A stretch of DNA of 64,000 bases from Pempheris klunzingeri (Eukaryota > Chordata > Actinopteri > Acropomatiformes > Pempheridae), in contig NC_092019.1 of assembly GCF_042242105.1 (NCBI RefSeq), forward strand, positions 8,522,328-8,586,327. The letters are read 5' to 3'. Both the position numbers and the translations under genes were made by a program. The notes beneath the pieces were generated by a model that made no database searches, was not told the origin of the DNA, and saw only the letters and a list, made by a program, of their open reading frames with translations. Each line of letters begins with the position of its first letter. Position 1 is the first letter of the stretch. This document shows positions 41,132-53,980 of the stretch, piece by piece.

Positions 41132-42723
41132 GAGAGATCAATGTTTTGTTTTTTCAGCACTATTCTGTTTTTTTCAGCCACTACTAATGTTTAGATCAGT
41201 TTGGTCAAACCTGTATTCCCACAGCTACCTCTCAGGAGGCAGAAGCTGGACATTTCCATTGACTATTTCAGCTATTTATCCATTATTATTATTATCATCA
41301 TTATTATTATTTTGCTATTTCAACCAATTACTTTACCTGTTAACTAGTTTTCATTCATGATTAGGTACCACAGTAGAGTCAGTATGTGGATTTTTAGTCA
41401 TTAAAACATAATTTCCATTTTTTCAAATTAGTTGGCCTGCTGTACACTTTTTCCATGGAAGAAGTTGGGAATAGCTGGCTTACAGCCAAACAGATATTAC
41501 TTGTTTTTAACAGTTTATTTCATTTATTTTCACTATATTGCATGCATGCATCCTACCTTTGTGATATTTTCATGAAGCATGATGCAAGTTTTCTCAGTGT
41601 ATTCCTCACTTGTAAGTAATGATACAGTGATATGGTGATTATTTGTAGCTGTTGTGAAAACTTTTTGCTTGTGCTTTTCTTGTAATCTAATTAGGATTTG
41701 GGGTTATTAATTTCTTTTTATTGTTTTCTAGTCGAGTGGATTCGAGTGGATGCTTGGCATATGAATGTGTTGTCTATTTTTAGTTGATTATATTTCTGCT
41801 ATGAATAAATAGAATCAATAAATACATCAAATGTTTAGGATGTCTCAAATGTGCAGAAATTGGAAGAATGCATTTATGTGTATGATTGTATCATAGATAC
41901 ATTTTGTGTGTCTTCATATATTTTGTATACCTTTGCCAATATAAAATGCTAATTTTCAGCCCTTTTTGATTGAATAGCACTTAAACTATGTTATTTCCTC
42001 TGAATGCCCAGGAAATACACAGTGCCACTTAACTATAAAGACACAAATGTGCCTTTGTTTTTGTAATGGCAGTGTCTAGTTTTGTAGAGATGTATGTAAA
42101 CTATTTATACTCTATGTTGATGCTTTTTTAAACCTTCAATAAACATTATCAAGTAACAATCAGGCATCATCATTGTTAAACACACCTACTGATACTTCCA
42201 ATTAGAATACTTTAACAAGGGGAGTAGAAAAAACTATATAAATTAAATCAACTTTAGCTTTAAGGGGAGTTTAGTGTCTAGTAATTCAGAAAATCTTTAG
42301 GCACTATTACATTTCCTAATGATTGGAAGAAGATTTTCAAGTCATTGTAAAAATGTCACAGAGTTTGGAGCAACTTTTCAAAAATCCACATTTGTATATA
42401 TAAAATTTGCATTTAATCAAATTATGATTACATAAAAATGCATCCCCTTTGTTTTGAATTAAAACAGAAAGCATAAAAATTTCATATTCAAAACAGGTGT
42501 TACTTTTCTTTCTTTGCAGCTCTGTTCATGGTGCTGGGTGCTGAGTGTGTCAGTCGTCATCAGTCGGAAACTTTCAGCCCGGAACCATCAACCCTGGACA
42601 GTGTTTCAGTCAAGCACGCTACACTGAAGGACCGTGCAACCACTAGCGTGTAAACAAATAGTTCATGGGCGCAGACACGTTAGTCATTAAATTAATCGTT
42701 TAATCGATTATTTTCTGGGCCAG
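41132..42723 (+). other. Lectin-gene 3' flank and C8orf76-homologue upstream region
   Basis: AT-rich and without coding potential. AATAAA signals at 41804-41809 and 42138-42143 could end the lectin transcript. ATT/ATC trinucleotide runs lie at about 41281-41312. CTTTCTTTGCAG at about 42508-42519 resembles a splice acceptor and could serve an upstream-initiated transcript of the next gene. A palindromic ATCGATTA repeat scrap lies just before the ATG at 42724. Confidence 0.45.
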
Positions 42724-45700
42724 ATGGAGATATTAGGCAGCACGTTTGATGACTCGGTGTTTTCGGAGGCGAGAGACCGAGTCTCGGTGTCTCTGTCGTC
42801 CTATAACGCCAAACTGTGTGAACCAGAGGTGAGAGTCTCTGTTCAGTGTGAACTTCACAGGTTAGCATGAGCACACAGCTGCTTATGTTAAATATGGATG
42901 TACTGAGACCGTCCTAAAGACTTGATGACGGCAAGTCTTGAATAAGAAGACGCTACGAGCTGATAGCTAGCCAAAAGCTAACGTTAGCTTGCTAACTGTT
43001 AGCTAGCTAACTGTTATCTGCGGTTGAAGTGACGCATGTTTCACACGTTTTTCTGAATATTCTCAAATCAAGAAAAGATGAAAACTAGTCTAATTTAGTT
43101 TAATAATGGCTGCGAATATAAAAAAAACATAGGAAGAAATTAAAACGTTCCATACTGTAAATACAAGGTGTTACGCATGGACACAAACAAAGTTTAGATT
43201 TCTGCATTGGGTGACAGCTAACAAATGGATGTAACGTTGTGGGTTAGATTTAATTGCTGGATTATTTTTGCAGCTCTACACAGTTGCGCTGTACATGTAA
43301 TAGTGCCTTGCACATTTAAAAGTCAATGTAAGTGCAACAGTCATGACTCCATGAAGTATTTTAAAAGTGTGATCTTTTCTTCTTCTTTGTCTGCAGTGGT
43401 TTTGTGAAAGCGCTGCTCTCGACACAGATGATTCCCTGGAGAAGCAGAAAGTCTTTAAGTTTAGAGGTGATTTGGCTGTGAGACAGGGGAACTATCAGGT
43501 AATTAAACAATCATTCACTTTAGTCAGTCATCTCTAATATTAGATACTTATTACTATTTCTGTGCAATTCATGCAGACCAGGTTGAGTTATTATATACAG
43601 CTTTAACCTGCTGTATCAGAGCACACACGACTAAATGGAACGTATTTGTTTTCCACTACTTTAGATGCCAACCTGTTTTCTTGCTATCATTCATACCACC
43701 TTCCATTGTCCACTATGAGATGTGTGTAATGTTTAAAAGTTTCATGTTTCTGTTCTCATGGTGTGGTGGGTACAGAAAGCTTTGGACGCATACAGCATCT
43801 GCCTGGAGTGGATCGCTGACAACAACCTGACCATCAGAAGAGACGTACTGGAGGGAATGGCCCGATGCTGCACCAGACTGGGACAGAGAGGCCGGGCGCT
43901 GGACTTGGCTGACTTACTGGTAATTCTTCTATGAACGTTTATCTGAAAGATTTTCATTGCAGAACACCAGTGTCCCACACAAGTGAGTGTAACTGGAACA
44001 ACCTGCTATCATTGTGAAATCCTTAAAACATTGAACGATTGATAGATTTACTAGACTACTTCATTTAACAGAAAACACCAGTTCTGCTGTGGCAAAGAGC
44101 GTTAACATAAAAGAGAAAGCCAGGATAACATAATAAAGGCTTATTTCCATCGTGGTCACTTTGGGGATGGCGCTTGTGCTGCGAAGTCATTGACAGTATT
44201 AGCAACGTCAGTCACCACCTCAGTGGCTCTTTAAACAATGCCTGGCCCTATTATTAGCACAGAACTAATTACAAACTCAGAGATAAAAGCATCAAAATAT
44301 CAATATTCATTTACAACCACCTCAGCAGATATTGTCCATAATAAGAAATACATCATCCACAGCTAAACAAACTAAAAAAATAAACTAGAGACACCCTGTT
44401 TACAGACATAATATCCTGCTATACATATCCTCTGAGCCAGTCCTTACGGGCCAGTTAAGATTTACTGCCATGTACAATAAAGTTTCCTCCCCCAGGTTAC
44501 TCTTAAACCTGTCGGTGGTATTAAAGAAAAGAAATCCAAAATAATTACTTTGATTGCCTTTTTTAATTTACGTAATGTTGGTGTGAAGCAGTTGTCTCTT
44601 AAATCGTGGATGTTAGTTTCCTCCTAGCACAGTCTAAAAGTGTTGGCTGAGAGAATGGCTGGTGATGTTTACTTGATCTTTCTCCAGAGCAAAGAAGCCT
44701 CCAACACCTGTCACCTGATCAGTCTCCTGCTGCTCAAGGTCAGCATTAACCAGAACACACACACACACACACACACACACCTCCCTTTATTAATATACCA
44801 TTATCATTCAATTGAAATCTCATCTTGTACTTTTAGGTCAGCATCTACCAGCACTTTGGGGGTGTGCAATCAAAGGTGTCGTCCCTTCAGCAGCTGTGTA
44901 GCCTGCTGCCCTTCAACCCCTGGCACTGGTACAACCTGGGACAGACATGTCTGCAGCTGCTGGAGGGCGACAGAACCACGGGTAGGATGGACTTCATTTC
45001 CCGTCTCATTTCCATGGTGAATGAGTTGTTATAGCAAGCACAAAGATGAAGATTAAAAGATCTGTCCTGATGGTCTGTTGTGATCTACTGTGTGTACCTT
45101 CAGTAGGAAAGTGTTCCCCTCAGAGGTGCAAACCAGCAGAAAAACAAAATGATGGAGAAACTGAGGAACAGCAGGAGACAGCAGAGCTCGATGAGGACAT
45201 CTGGCTGAAAGCTTGCGCCTGTTTCATCAGGACGAGGTGCAGCATAGTGACTGTAATCACTAACAATGTTTGTGGTCAGATTAGAGATTTGCTTGGAGTA
45301 TTTATGATGAGCCTAAATGTAAATCATAGCTTCTACTTCTCTCTTCTGTCTCCTTCAGACTCCTGTTGAGAATCCTACGGCAGCAGCAGTCCTCTTTTGT
45401 GTTGCAGCGCAGTGAAAGCACCCTACAGGTGACAGACGAGGTGCTACGGCGGCTAAATCCTAAAGAAACAACCCTGCAGACTCTCACTGAGGTGAGCACA
45501 AGCGGCCTCTTGTTTTGTGTATACAGGCCATATCGAGGCCTCAGGGGTGTTCTACAAAGTGAGATTAAAGGAATGTTGAGCCTAAAGCCAGAGTTTTCAC
45601 TGCCATGAAGGTGGCTTGCTGTTAACCTGGCTAGACCACCTGATCTGCTCTGGAAGATGTTATGTTCAGAGTTTTGGTTTAAATTGGTAGTAAAAAGCAC

Positions 45701-46240
45701 TGCGCTATCACTAATTCTTTTCCTAATCATATTCTCTATAAGAGTATAGCTTCTCGGCTGCGGGGAATACTCTCTGTACTGCAAACTTGTTGAGCCTTCC
45801 AGCCGTCATGCCACCAAACGAAGCCGTGCAGTTACAGCAGTAAACTGTAGCATAGTGTTACGTACAGAGCCTCAAATTAGAAAGCCTGAGTTAATGAAGA
45901 AAGTTGATAACCATCGTCATGATACTTGTTATCTTTGATTGGAGTTTTAGGTTTTGTTGAGACAACGAATGCTTAGGTACTTGAAACCCCTCTGAGGGTT
46001 TGAGTCAGTGAATAGCTTTTGCACAGTAATACACTTTGAGTTTCTCTCTCTTCCATCTCCCAGGTGATGTCAGAGGACCTGATCCCGGAGAAGATGAGGG
46101 AGGACTACCAGGACGGGGAGAGTCTGGCCACTGTGTGCGTGCAGAGCTTCAGGGATCGCTGGTGGAACAAGATCTCACTGACTGGAGTGTTAAAGACTGA
46201 TGGCTGTCATAATATAACACAAATCAGCTCAAAGTCCTGA
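42724..46240 (+). CDS. C8orf76 homologue, TPR-like uncharacterised protein
   Basis: This is the orthologue of human C8orf76, of poorly known function. Eight coding exons, 42724-42828, 43397-43498, 43776-43919, 44688-44738, 44837-44981, 45104-45236, 45359-45491 and 46064-46240, join in phase to about 329 aa. Landmarks shared with human: DDSVF near the start, YNAKLCEPEWF, FKFRGDLAVRQGNYQKAL, LEGMARCCTRLGQRGRALDLA, LLPFNPWHWYNLGQ, WLKACACFIRTRLLL, and EVMSEDLIPEKM with a C-terminal DRWWNKI. The helical repeats around residues 60-190 look like tetratricopeptide-type units. Its position downstream of zhx1 on the same strand matches human, where a ZHX1-C8orf76 read-through is known. A polyadenylation signal lies at 46409-46414. 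Confidence 0.9.
44754..44780. repeat. (AC)n microsatellite
   Basis: AC run shortly after the donor of exon 4 of the C8orf76 homologue. Confidence 0.95.
45520..45860. repeat. Possible interspersed repeat in intron 7 of the C8orf76 homologue
   Basis: Landmarks GTGTTCTACAAAGTGAGATT, TTTTCACTGCCATGAAGGTG and AAAAGCACTGCGCTATCACT resemble a dispersed teleost repeat that I recall, but no second copy exists in the window, so the call is weak. Confidence 0.35.
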
Positions 46241-47563
46241 TGCTCCAGTGATGTCCACAGGGGCGTGCTGAAGATGGTCCAGTCACTGTGTAAATACCAC
46301 CAAACGAAACAGACCGAGTGAACTGAAAGTCAGATCCACGTCCTAAAACAGAGGTGGACATCAGGACTGATGGGCCTTATCGATATCATAAGTCTCCTTT
46401 CATGTGGGAATAAACAGACACAGGTCACATGCTAACTTTTAATGCTGTAAATTAAAAAAAAAATACCCCCAAAACAATCACAATATCCAACAATCACGTT
46501 TGCCTCTTCACATAACTCAAGCACAGGGAGAACTGCAGAGTGAATGTATTCATAGTAAATCCTACATATTACAATGTGTAATGTAAGAACATAGTGACAG
46601 TGATTCTGTTCTGCATCGAAACAGGACACAAAGTGAGACATTTTAAATTCTTTGAATGTTCAAAGTGAAACAAATGCCTTAACATGCTCATACTTTTAAA
46701 ATGCTTTCAATAAAACAAATACATTTCATGTGTTTTTTCCAAGTAACTTAAACGGGCTAAAAGCAAATGACTGGCTGGCAGACATTTTGACCTGTGACAG
46801 CAGGAGAGAAGCGTATTTAATAACCACTCCAAAGGTGCTCCAGTTCCACCTCCTCTCTGTTCTACCTCTGCTTCTGCTATGACAAGTCGTAATGTCTGCT
46901 GTGAAAAAGGCCAGTTTTCATATGATTTATGCATTTATAATGAACGCCTCTCGGTTGTTGGACAGCTTTGCTCTAAAATACACTTTCCACTGTAACAGAT
47001 AACCAGGTTGTCTTGAAGGCTTTTACAGCACAATAGTAAAACTAGGCATTTATATTTTTAGAAGTGTAAATTCTTGAAATTCTGTTTGAGGATTTCCATT
47101 TTATTATATATTACTGAACTATAGTTATTTTTTACATAAGAAGGCATATATTTTTTGTGAATTGATGAAGTACAGTGCTACTAATCTACCCAACTGGCTC
47201 CACATTGACGAAGTACATATTAAAATTAATCAAATTTAACATTAATTAAACATTAAAATGTTCTTACATGTATTTATTAGTGATACAATCTTTCTCTAAA
47301 AAGGGACCCTCTGCATCAAAAGCACTTTTGATATTTTCAGTACATTTTTCTGATAATACTTTTGTACTTTTCTGCAAGTAGCATTTTGAGTCAAGGAGTT
47401 TTTCTTGTAACTTTTTCTTAAGTAAAGGTCGGAGTACTTCCTCCGCCACTGTCAGTATCACAGCACTGGTTGACCTGTAGGACTACAAGAGTGTCTCCTG
47501 TGTGTGACTAACTGTGTTTCTCCACCGTCTGTATGTTTCTGTCAGCTCTTGGTCATGTTTGAG
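46241..47563. other. Convergent 3' flanks of the C8orf76 homologue and fam83a
   Basis: The two genes converge here. The C8orf76-homologue signal is AATAAA at 46409-46414. A minus-strand AATAAA (TTTATT at about 47273-47278) could serve fam83a. A reversed hAT-like MITE fragment occupies about 47310-47456. No other gene is seen. Confidence 0.5.
47310..47456 (-). mobile_element. hAT-like MITE fragment
   Basis: On the minus strand it begins AGTGGCGGAGGAAGTACT and continues with TTACTTAAG and AAAAGTATTATCAG, the same family as the copy at about 38124-38470, in the opposite orientation. It lies in the probable 3' UTR of fam83a. Confidence 0.6.
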
Positions 47564-48896
47564 TTAAGACCTGCTGGGTGTCTTACCAGTCGTGCTCTTG
47601 CTCCTCCCTAATGATGCATTCGTGCTGCTGTTAAACGGCCTCCAGCCCGCCTGCTGTCCAGTCCCACAGGTGGGGGCGAAGGAGCTGTGGTGGGTCCCAG
47701 GTCTGGGTCTTGCAGCGTGACTCTGGGTCATCCAGGTCAGTCTTGGAGGGGGCTTCACCTGCTGGGAGGTGTGGGGCTGCAGATGTAGTTTGGTTCCTGC
47801 CCCTGGTGAGAGCAACCTGGAGTCCGACTGAAGCGAAGCTTTAAAGCGACTTCCCGTGGCTGTCGATGCCGACTTTGAACCTGGGGTGTCTGTGGTCGGG
47901 GGTGACTGGAGGTGGGGTTGGTGGTGGTCTTGCCTCCTGGTTCCTAGAGAGGACAGTTTAGTTTGTAGCCCAGATGTGTCTCCTCTTGGATGGGTTACAG
48001 GGAACAGCAGGCCTGTGTTTGCTTGCTTTTGCCGCAGTGTAGAAGGATCTTCTATCAGAAAGTCCACCTTTGGTTTAAAGTTTAGTGAGCAGTTCCATTG
48101 TTTTCTTTGTGTGTTTGGACCTGTAGTAACCACCAGAGGCTTTGTCAGTGTGTCTCTATTCCTCTGCTGAAAGAGAAGACCTTCAGTACCCATACTGTGA
48201 TGCCTGCGATCTGAATTGGTCTTGAGAGCTGATTGGTAACGGACAGTCCTGTGCTGGGGGGAAGCAGCGTGTAGAGGCTCTTGAATCCTCACATTCTTGT
48301 CAGCGGCAGCAGTGGCGGTAAGGCTGGTAACCTGAGACTGAACGTACGAGACATGGGTCTGACTCTGGATGTGGATTTGATTCTTTGGAGGTTCAACAGT
48401 ATTTTGTGCATCATGCTGGGTGCAGTCAGCTCCAACTGTCTGCTTTGGCTTTTCCACAGATGTGCTCTGAAGTGCTCCTGGTTGATCCAGAGGTTTTGGG
48501 CACAGTTGTGGAGGATTTTCGTGAGTTTTTCTTTGTAGAGGTTTGGTATTAGCTTTGCTGCACTCCAACTCTTCACTCTGGACATTGGATAAAATCAACG
48601 TTTTTTCTTTTGTCTCAGTGTTTTGGGCATCTTCATTCAAAGCTGTGAGGCACATTGTTTTGGTCTGGCTTGATTTCGACCTGCTGGCACTAGTGCTATC
48701 GTTCTGAGGTGCCCGTAATGAGGTGTACAGAGGGACAGTGTGGGGCACGGTGATGTAAGTGACAAAGCCGAGGACTGGTTTGGAGCTGGAGTATAGCCTG
48801 CAAAACTCCTGATGGAAAGGTGTGACAGCGCTGCCCTTTAGAAGAACAGCAAGACTACGATGGACCTGCCAGGACAGCCAGCAGAAACTGAGGAGA

Positions 48897-48947
<51 letters not shown>

Positions 48948-49745
48948 TTAATGATACAGCTGGAAATGAAAAAGACAACAGACAAACTGGGAACAGACTA
49001 CACATGCAGATACCATATACTACCATTCAATTGTGTGTTTGTGTGCTCATATGTACTTGTGTATATGTTTTTGTGTGTGTATGTACCTGTATGAGCCAGT
49101 CAGCACCTCAGTCCAATCAGTGATGATAAAACTCTCACCAATCTGACCAGTCAGCTTCCTGCCTGTCTTGGCACAGTAGGTCAGCCCATCGACACTGCGC
49201 ACAGACAGTTTCTACACACACACACACACACATAAATATAAACACACACAGTACAGCAATTTGTTTTTCACTCCAAGTAGAAAAAAATGAATTTCCTTTG
49301 CCAAAGGCAGTGTAGTGAGGAAACTAGCCCAGAGGAGATGATAGTCTGTATGCAAAAGTAAACCTGGTCTGATTATTTTATCTCAAGGATAGAAGTTGAA
49401 GTAGAGTACTTATAGATCGGTGCTGTATGATGCACCCACAGGTCTGCAGACAGTAAAATACATTTCCAGCAGTTTTGAAGCAGCGTGATTATTTTCCATG
49501 ACCAGGTTATGGTAAAACAGACTGCAGCCAGACTAAGACAGGCAGGTGGATGGAACAAGGAGGACGGACAGACTCACAGGGAAGTATTTGCTGTCGAGTT
49601 TAAGGTCCTTCCACATGCTGACGAACAAGTTCAGGTTGAGATGATCCAGCAGCAGATGAACAGAGACATTTCTCTTTCTGCTTGCCTCCAGAAGGTCACA
49701 CAGCAGCTCTACGTCACTGAAGCGGTCCATCACTATGGCCAGGGC

Positions 49746-49790
<45 letters not shown>

Positions 49791-50952
49791 TCATGTCAAT
49801 AAAGCTGTCAGTCACTATAGCAAAGACCAGTGCTGACACATGTCACTCACTATGTATCTGACTTTCAGCACACAAGAGCCAATATCAACATTTATTGTTC
49901 TCCCTCACACATACAGGCATGAATGTCACATTCCTTATAATGTCCTTTACTGCTTTCCTCACACACACACCATTGTGGACTTTCTGATGAACTCTCTGAC
50001 CAGGTCTTTCATGCCTGCTGCTCTGCTGTCAGCCGGGAAATAAACCTTAATGATGGGCTCACCCAGGACAGGATCAGTCCACTTTGCATCTGGAGGGGAC
50101 AAGATTAAATGCTGAGTTGCCAAGAAAGCACATTAGACGGAAAAAAGTCTGCAGAGAATTTGAACACCTCAAATGTACCAGTATCAGAGTTAATAATAAT
50201 AATAGTAATACATTTTATTTATAGGCGCCTTTCAAGGCACTCAAGGACACCGTACAACACAGTTAAAAACAAACAGTGAAAAAGCAAGTTAAAAAGTCAA
50301 AAAAATTTAAAACTGTTGTTTTTTTGAGTTGTTTTTTTGGGAAATCATTTGCCTCTGAAAATGTTTCCTACTCCCGTAATGCCTTTAGGGCTGCTCAGAT
50401 CCATACCTGCTACAGTGGGTTCACTGTCTGTGGACACAGTAGGATGGAGTGCGGTAGACTGGGAGCCAGCAGACAAGCCGTCTAAATCTTTGTCAGCATC
50501 ATCATCACATGAAACAGGATCAACTGTGTAAAACACAAGACCCTGCATGATGAACAAATGGTAATACAACCAGCAATCATTTTCTTCTCTTATCCAATCA
50601 ATCAATCTTGTTTTCAGGCTGCAGAGAAAGATAAAATGTATAAAAACAAACATTTACTACCTGTGCTGCCGTCCTTCACATTTTCCAGGATGTAAATCTT
50701 CTCCCGCTCTGACAGAAAGTCCACTTCTCCCTCTGCGTTCAACACCTCATGGTATCCACTTAAGCCCCGGCTGAGCAGGGAGTCCACTGCCAGCCGAGCG
50801 CTCTCATTGTGGCTCAGGTCCAACGTGGGTCTGCTGGCTATGATGCTATTGTAAGAGGAGGAAGGGATGCGGACGTCTTGAACCCGCCGCCTCACCTTCC
50901 CCAGTGGTTTTGACCTCCTGTACCACAGCATGGACACACTGCTGGCATCCAT
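47564..50952 (-). CDS. fam83a: FAM83A-like protein (DUF1669, pseudo-phospholipase D scaffold)
   Basis: FAM83 proteins carry an N-terminal DUF1669 domain with a PLD-like fold that lacks lipase activity and binds casein kinase 1; FAM83A is linked to EGFR/RAS-MAPK signalling. Six coding exons on the minus strand, 50952-50661, 50523-50407, 50089-49971, 49745-49578, 49211-49087 and 48887-47564, join in phase to about 714 aa. Landmarks: SKPLGKVRRRVQDV near the N-terminus, HNESARLAVDSLL, EGEVDFLSE, ALAIVMDRFSDVELLCDLLE, YCAKTGRKLTGQIGESFIIT, TGSYSFCWLSWQVHRSL, FCRLYSSSKPVLGF. The C-terminal tail (about 390 aa) is Ser/Thr/Pro-rich, low in structure and much longer than in the 434-aa human protein; it retains GWRPF near the end. 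An internal Met in exon 1 (MLWYRRSKPL) could be the true start. Gene order supports fam83a. Confidence 0.9.
48898..48945. repeat. (AC)n microsatellite at fam83a exon 6 acceptor
   Basis: On the transcribed strand this is a TG run that ends about 10 nt before the acceptor of the last coding exon. Confidence 0.95.
49213..49231. repeat. (AC)n microsatellite at fam83a exon 5 acceptor
   Basis: On the minus strand the TG run leads directly into the TAG acceptor of exon 5 at 49211/49212. Confidence 0.9.
49747..49788. repeat. (AC)n microsatellite at fam83a exon 4 acceptor
   Basis: On the minus strand a TG run of about 20 units leads directly into the TAG acceptor of exon 4 at 49745/49746, replacing the usual pyrimidine tract. 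Confidence 0.95.
50188..50290 (+). repeat. Teleost interspersed repeat (TTTATTTATAGGCGCCTTTC type)
   Basis: AATAATAATAATAG, then ACATTTTATTTATAGGCGCC, TTTCAAGGCACTCAAGGACA and an A-rich end match, from memory, a widespread fish repeat whose family I cannot fix (possibly a LINE 3' end). It lies in fam83a intron 2. Confidence 0.5.
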
Positions 50953-52745
50953 GGATTTGAAAGAAAGACTTGTTTACTTAACAGATAATTAGCTGAGCCA
51001 CAATCAGGCTGCTGGTACAGCTGTGCATGATCCTCAGGGCCTGGATGAAAGTCTCTGACATTTATGAAAGAACTACAGGTTGAAGCACAGAGAAAAGTAA
51101 AGAGAAAACAGTAGACCCGCCCCTGCTTAGGGCAAGATGGTTTCACAAGTGATGAGAGCTGACAGGTGAGAGTTTAGAGAAAAACTCATGCAATTAGATG
51201 TTGAAGTTTGTGTTTTCAGAATCTAATTCAGGGTGTAAATACAGAAAATACCGGAAAGTATGTCCATGTATAAATCTAGTAAATATTAATTCACAGATAA
51301 GCCCATGGCAGCAGGCTTCAAGACATACACTAATACTTCTATGAGGCACCAAATGTGTGATTAACCAGGTGAAGAGCGATAGAACAAACAACGAGCTGAT
51401 TTAGCGGTTTTCCTTCCAGAGCCTGAGACAGAGTGATTCAGAGCAGGTGAGCACAGATAAAAGATAGACGAGAGGGAAGTGAAGAATGACTGACAGGAAT
51501 GGGGATGGCTGTCCTTTCAACTCATGTCAAACGACACCCTGATGCCTACGGGGCCAAAAGCAGAGACAGACAGAAACAGGCACACCCAGACAGAGCAGAG
51601 GCACATGCATCATCTGTCAAACTCCCCGAAATATCTAATCAAAACATGATGACCTGAATTATAATTCAGTCAAAATGATAAAACCTGCAGTTGAAGCCCT
51701 AGGAACTGGATTTGCATATTACGTTTTGTCTAATTTGTAAAAAAAACTTTTTGTCAGTGCATTCTGCTTATGCAACTGAACTGGAGCCAGAGCTCCTTTC
51801 CTTTACACACACATGTAAATTACCATTTTCTTTCATTTTTAAAAAATATATTTGAATGGATAACCAAAGAGTTTGAAGTGCAGCATTACACATCAGTTAC
51901 TGCTACGATCACGGCCCTGAAGATGATCAACAACGGAGATAAAAACAAAATCTACTCATGTATATTTTAAAATGTGCAAAGAAACAGAACGTTGAATCAG
52001 CATTCTAAAAAAAGATTTTATCCAAAACTGGTTTTAAATAAAACAAATCATATAAAATTCATTCAAATAAAAACTCTACATGGAGCACTGACGCACATAT
52101 TTGAAAAAATGACAACCATGGATAGATATATATAGTGTAAGACTGAACATTAAATGGTTTCAGAGGTGTAATTTGTTAGTTTGTGTGCATCATGGTAACA
52201 AGATGTTATACTACACTACAGACACAATTGACCCAACACATATTTCACCATAGAGCTGGCAGAGTTAGACATACGTAGTACCTACAGTGTTGTATCTTGC
52301 ATCAGTTTGTCATTTTGGTCAAACAAAAAAACGGACAGCAATGATACAGGATTGTCCTTTTACTGGCCCTGGTTATTGTCTGTGTCAGGAGTGGCCACAA
52401 ACAGAGCAGAGTTCCAATGAATGAAACTGTCGATTATATCATCAGACAACCCACCCATGTGCAAAACACAACCAAAATCAACCCGCTTCTGTACTCACAG
52501 GGAACCAGTCAGAGGACTGATGGGAGAGACAGATGTTAATGAAATAGCAGTTGATGATGCGAGGGTAACTTATTTGACTATGGTTGCATTAACAATTTGT
52601 AGCTTAAGGTGGAAGGAAGGATGCAAAGATACTGGAGCAGCGAGCCGCCGTGCTCCTCAGTTTGAGTCATTGTTTTAGTTCAGTTTGTTCTAGTTCGCTT
52701 GAGACGAGTTTTTTTTGACACTTGATGACGCAGAGCAGTTTGTGG
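50953..52745 (-). other. fam83a upstream region and tbc1d31 3' flank
   Basis: About 1.8 kb between two genes transcribed in the same direction. The part near 50953-51500 should include the fam83a promoter and 5' UTR; the part below 52746 should include the tbc1d31 3' UTR. I see no strong CpG island, no convincing minus-strand AATAAA and no other gene. Confidence 0.45.
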
Positions 52746-53927
52746 TCACTGAGAGACAGAGGACAGAGTGTGGACAGACTGTGACGAGGCAGAGCTGCCC
52801 TCTCTGGCTCTGGCTGCCAGCTTCTGTCTCAGGTCTCTGATTTCCTTCAGCAGTTCTCTCTCGCTGCTGTCCAGCTGGGCCCGGCCTCGGTCCAGGGAAA
52901 CTGACAGAAAACAAGGGACACACAGGAAGTTAATTGATAAAATAAGAAAATGATGGTCATATTATGTGGAGCTACTACAATTATTCGATTCGTTTTTAAC
53001 GTAAAGACATCATGTTGGCCACTTTACTATTTCATAACCTCTAAACAGATACAAACTCAAAAGAGGCCGACTTTATCTTCTCTTTTGATTATAGCCTTTA
53101 GGAAACTAGACCATATCTACGATGACTTACAGTTAGTGGAGGTGCTCTCTGAAGGTGAACTGCTGTTCAGACACACCATGTTGGTTCCTGCCTGCTTTGG
53201 AGAGGTGGCAGAGTTGCTTGCGAGTGCTGGACCAGCAGTATTGGTTCCAACAGAAACAGTGGTGGTGGTACAGGGTCTCTGATGAAGTCCTCTGGTCCAA
53301 CACGGTGACCTTATCTTCTGTCTCTGCCCGTCTGTCACAAAGCAAATATTGTAATATTAGATCCACGTTTGGACACTTCACAGACAAGCCACAAACAAAA
53401 CTGGTGTGTATGTAGGAGTACCTGTGTGTGCCACAGACAGGGGCTGTCGCTGCTCCTGTAACTGGGCTCTGGTACTCATCACTTCATCCCACTGCAAATT
53501 CACAAGTACTCATATTCTAAGTGAACATGCATTATTTTGTCCAAATCACACAATTGGTTTCATAATTCAAATTTCATAATCAGTATTTCACACATTGAGA
53601 TTGTCAGATATGATGTTTCTTAGCGAGGAACACAAATATCAATCATTTTTCATTCTTATTTTAAAGACCATAAATTATGTCATAGTTGTCATGTAAACTG
53701 ATGTGTTGACAAACATACTCTTGTTGTTCTCACCTTCTTTCCTGCCACATCTCTCATAGTGTCAGCCAGTCTCTCCTCCTCTGCCACGGTTTGCCTGTGA
53801 AGCTCTGCCAGTCTCTCTCTCTTCCTCTCCTGCTCTGTGTCCACCTGCTGCAGACGCTCCGCCACCTCTCTCTGCCAGTCCGACTCCAAGCCCAGTTGGC
53901 ACACGTCTGCCAGGGACTCCTCCAGGG

Positions 53928-53980
<53 letters not shown>

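Noticed and set aside
42508-42660. A possible extra 5' exon of the C8orf76 homologue after CTTTCTTTGCAG
   Set aside because: The acceptor-like string is plausible but no coding frame connects to the ATG at 42724 and no donor pairs clearly, so it is only noted.
48822-49123. Open frames containing long Thr-His or Cys-Val runs
   Set aside because: They are translations of the CA/TG microsatellite next to fam83a exon 6.
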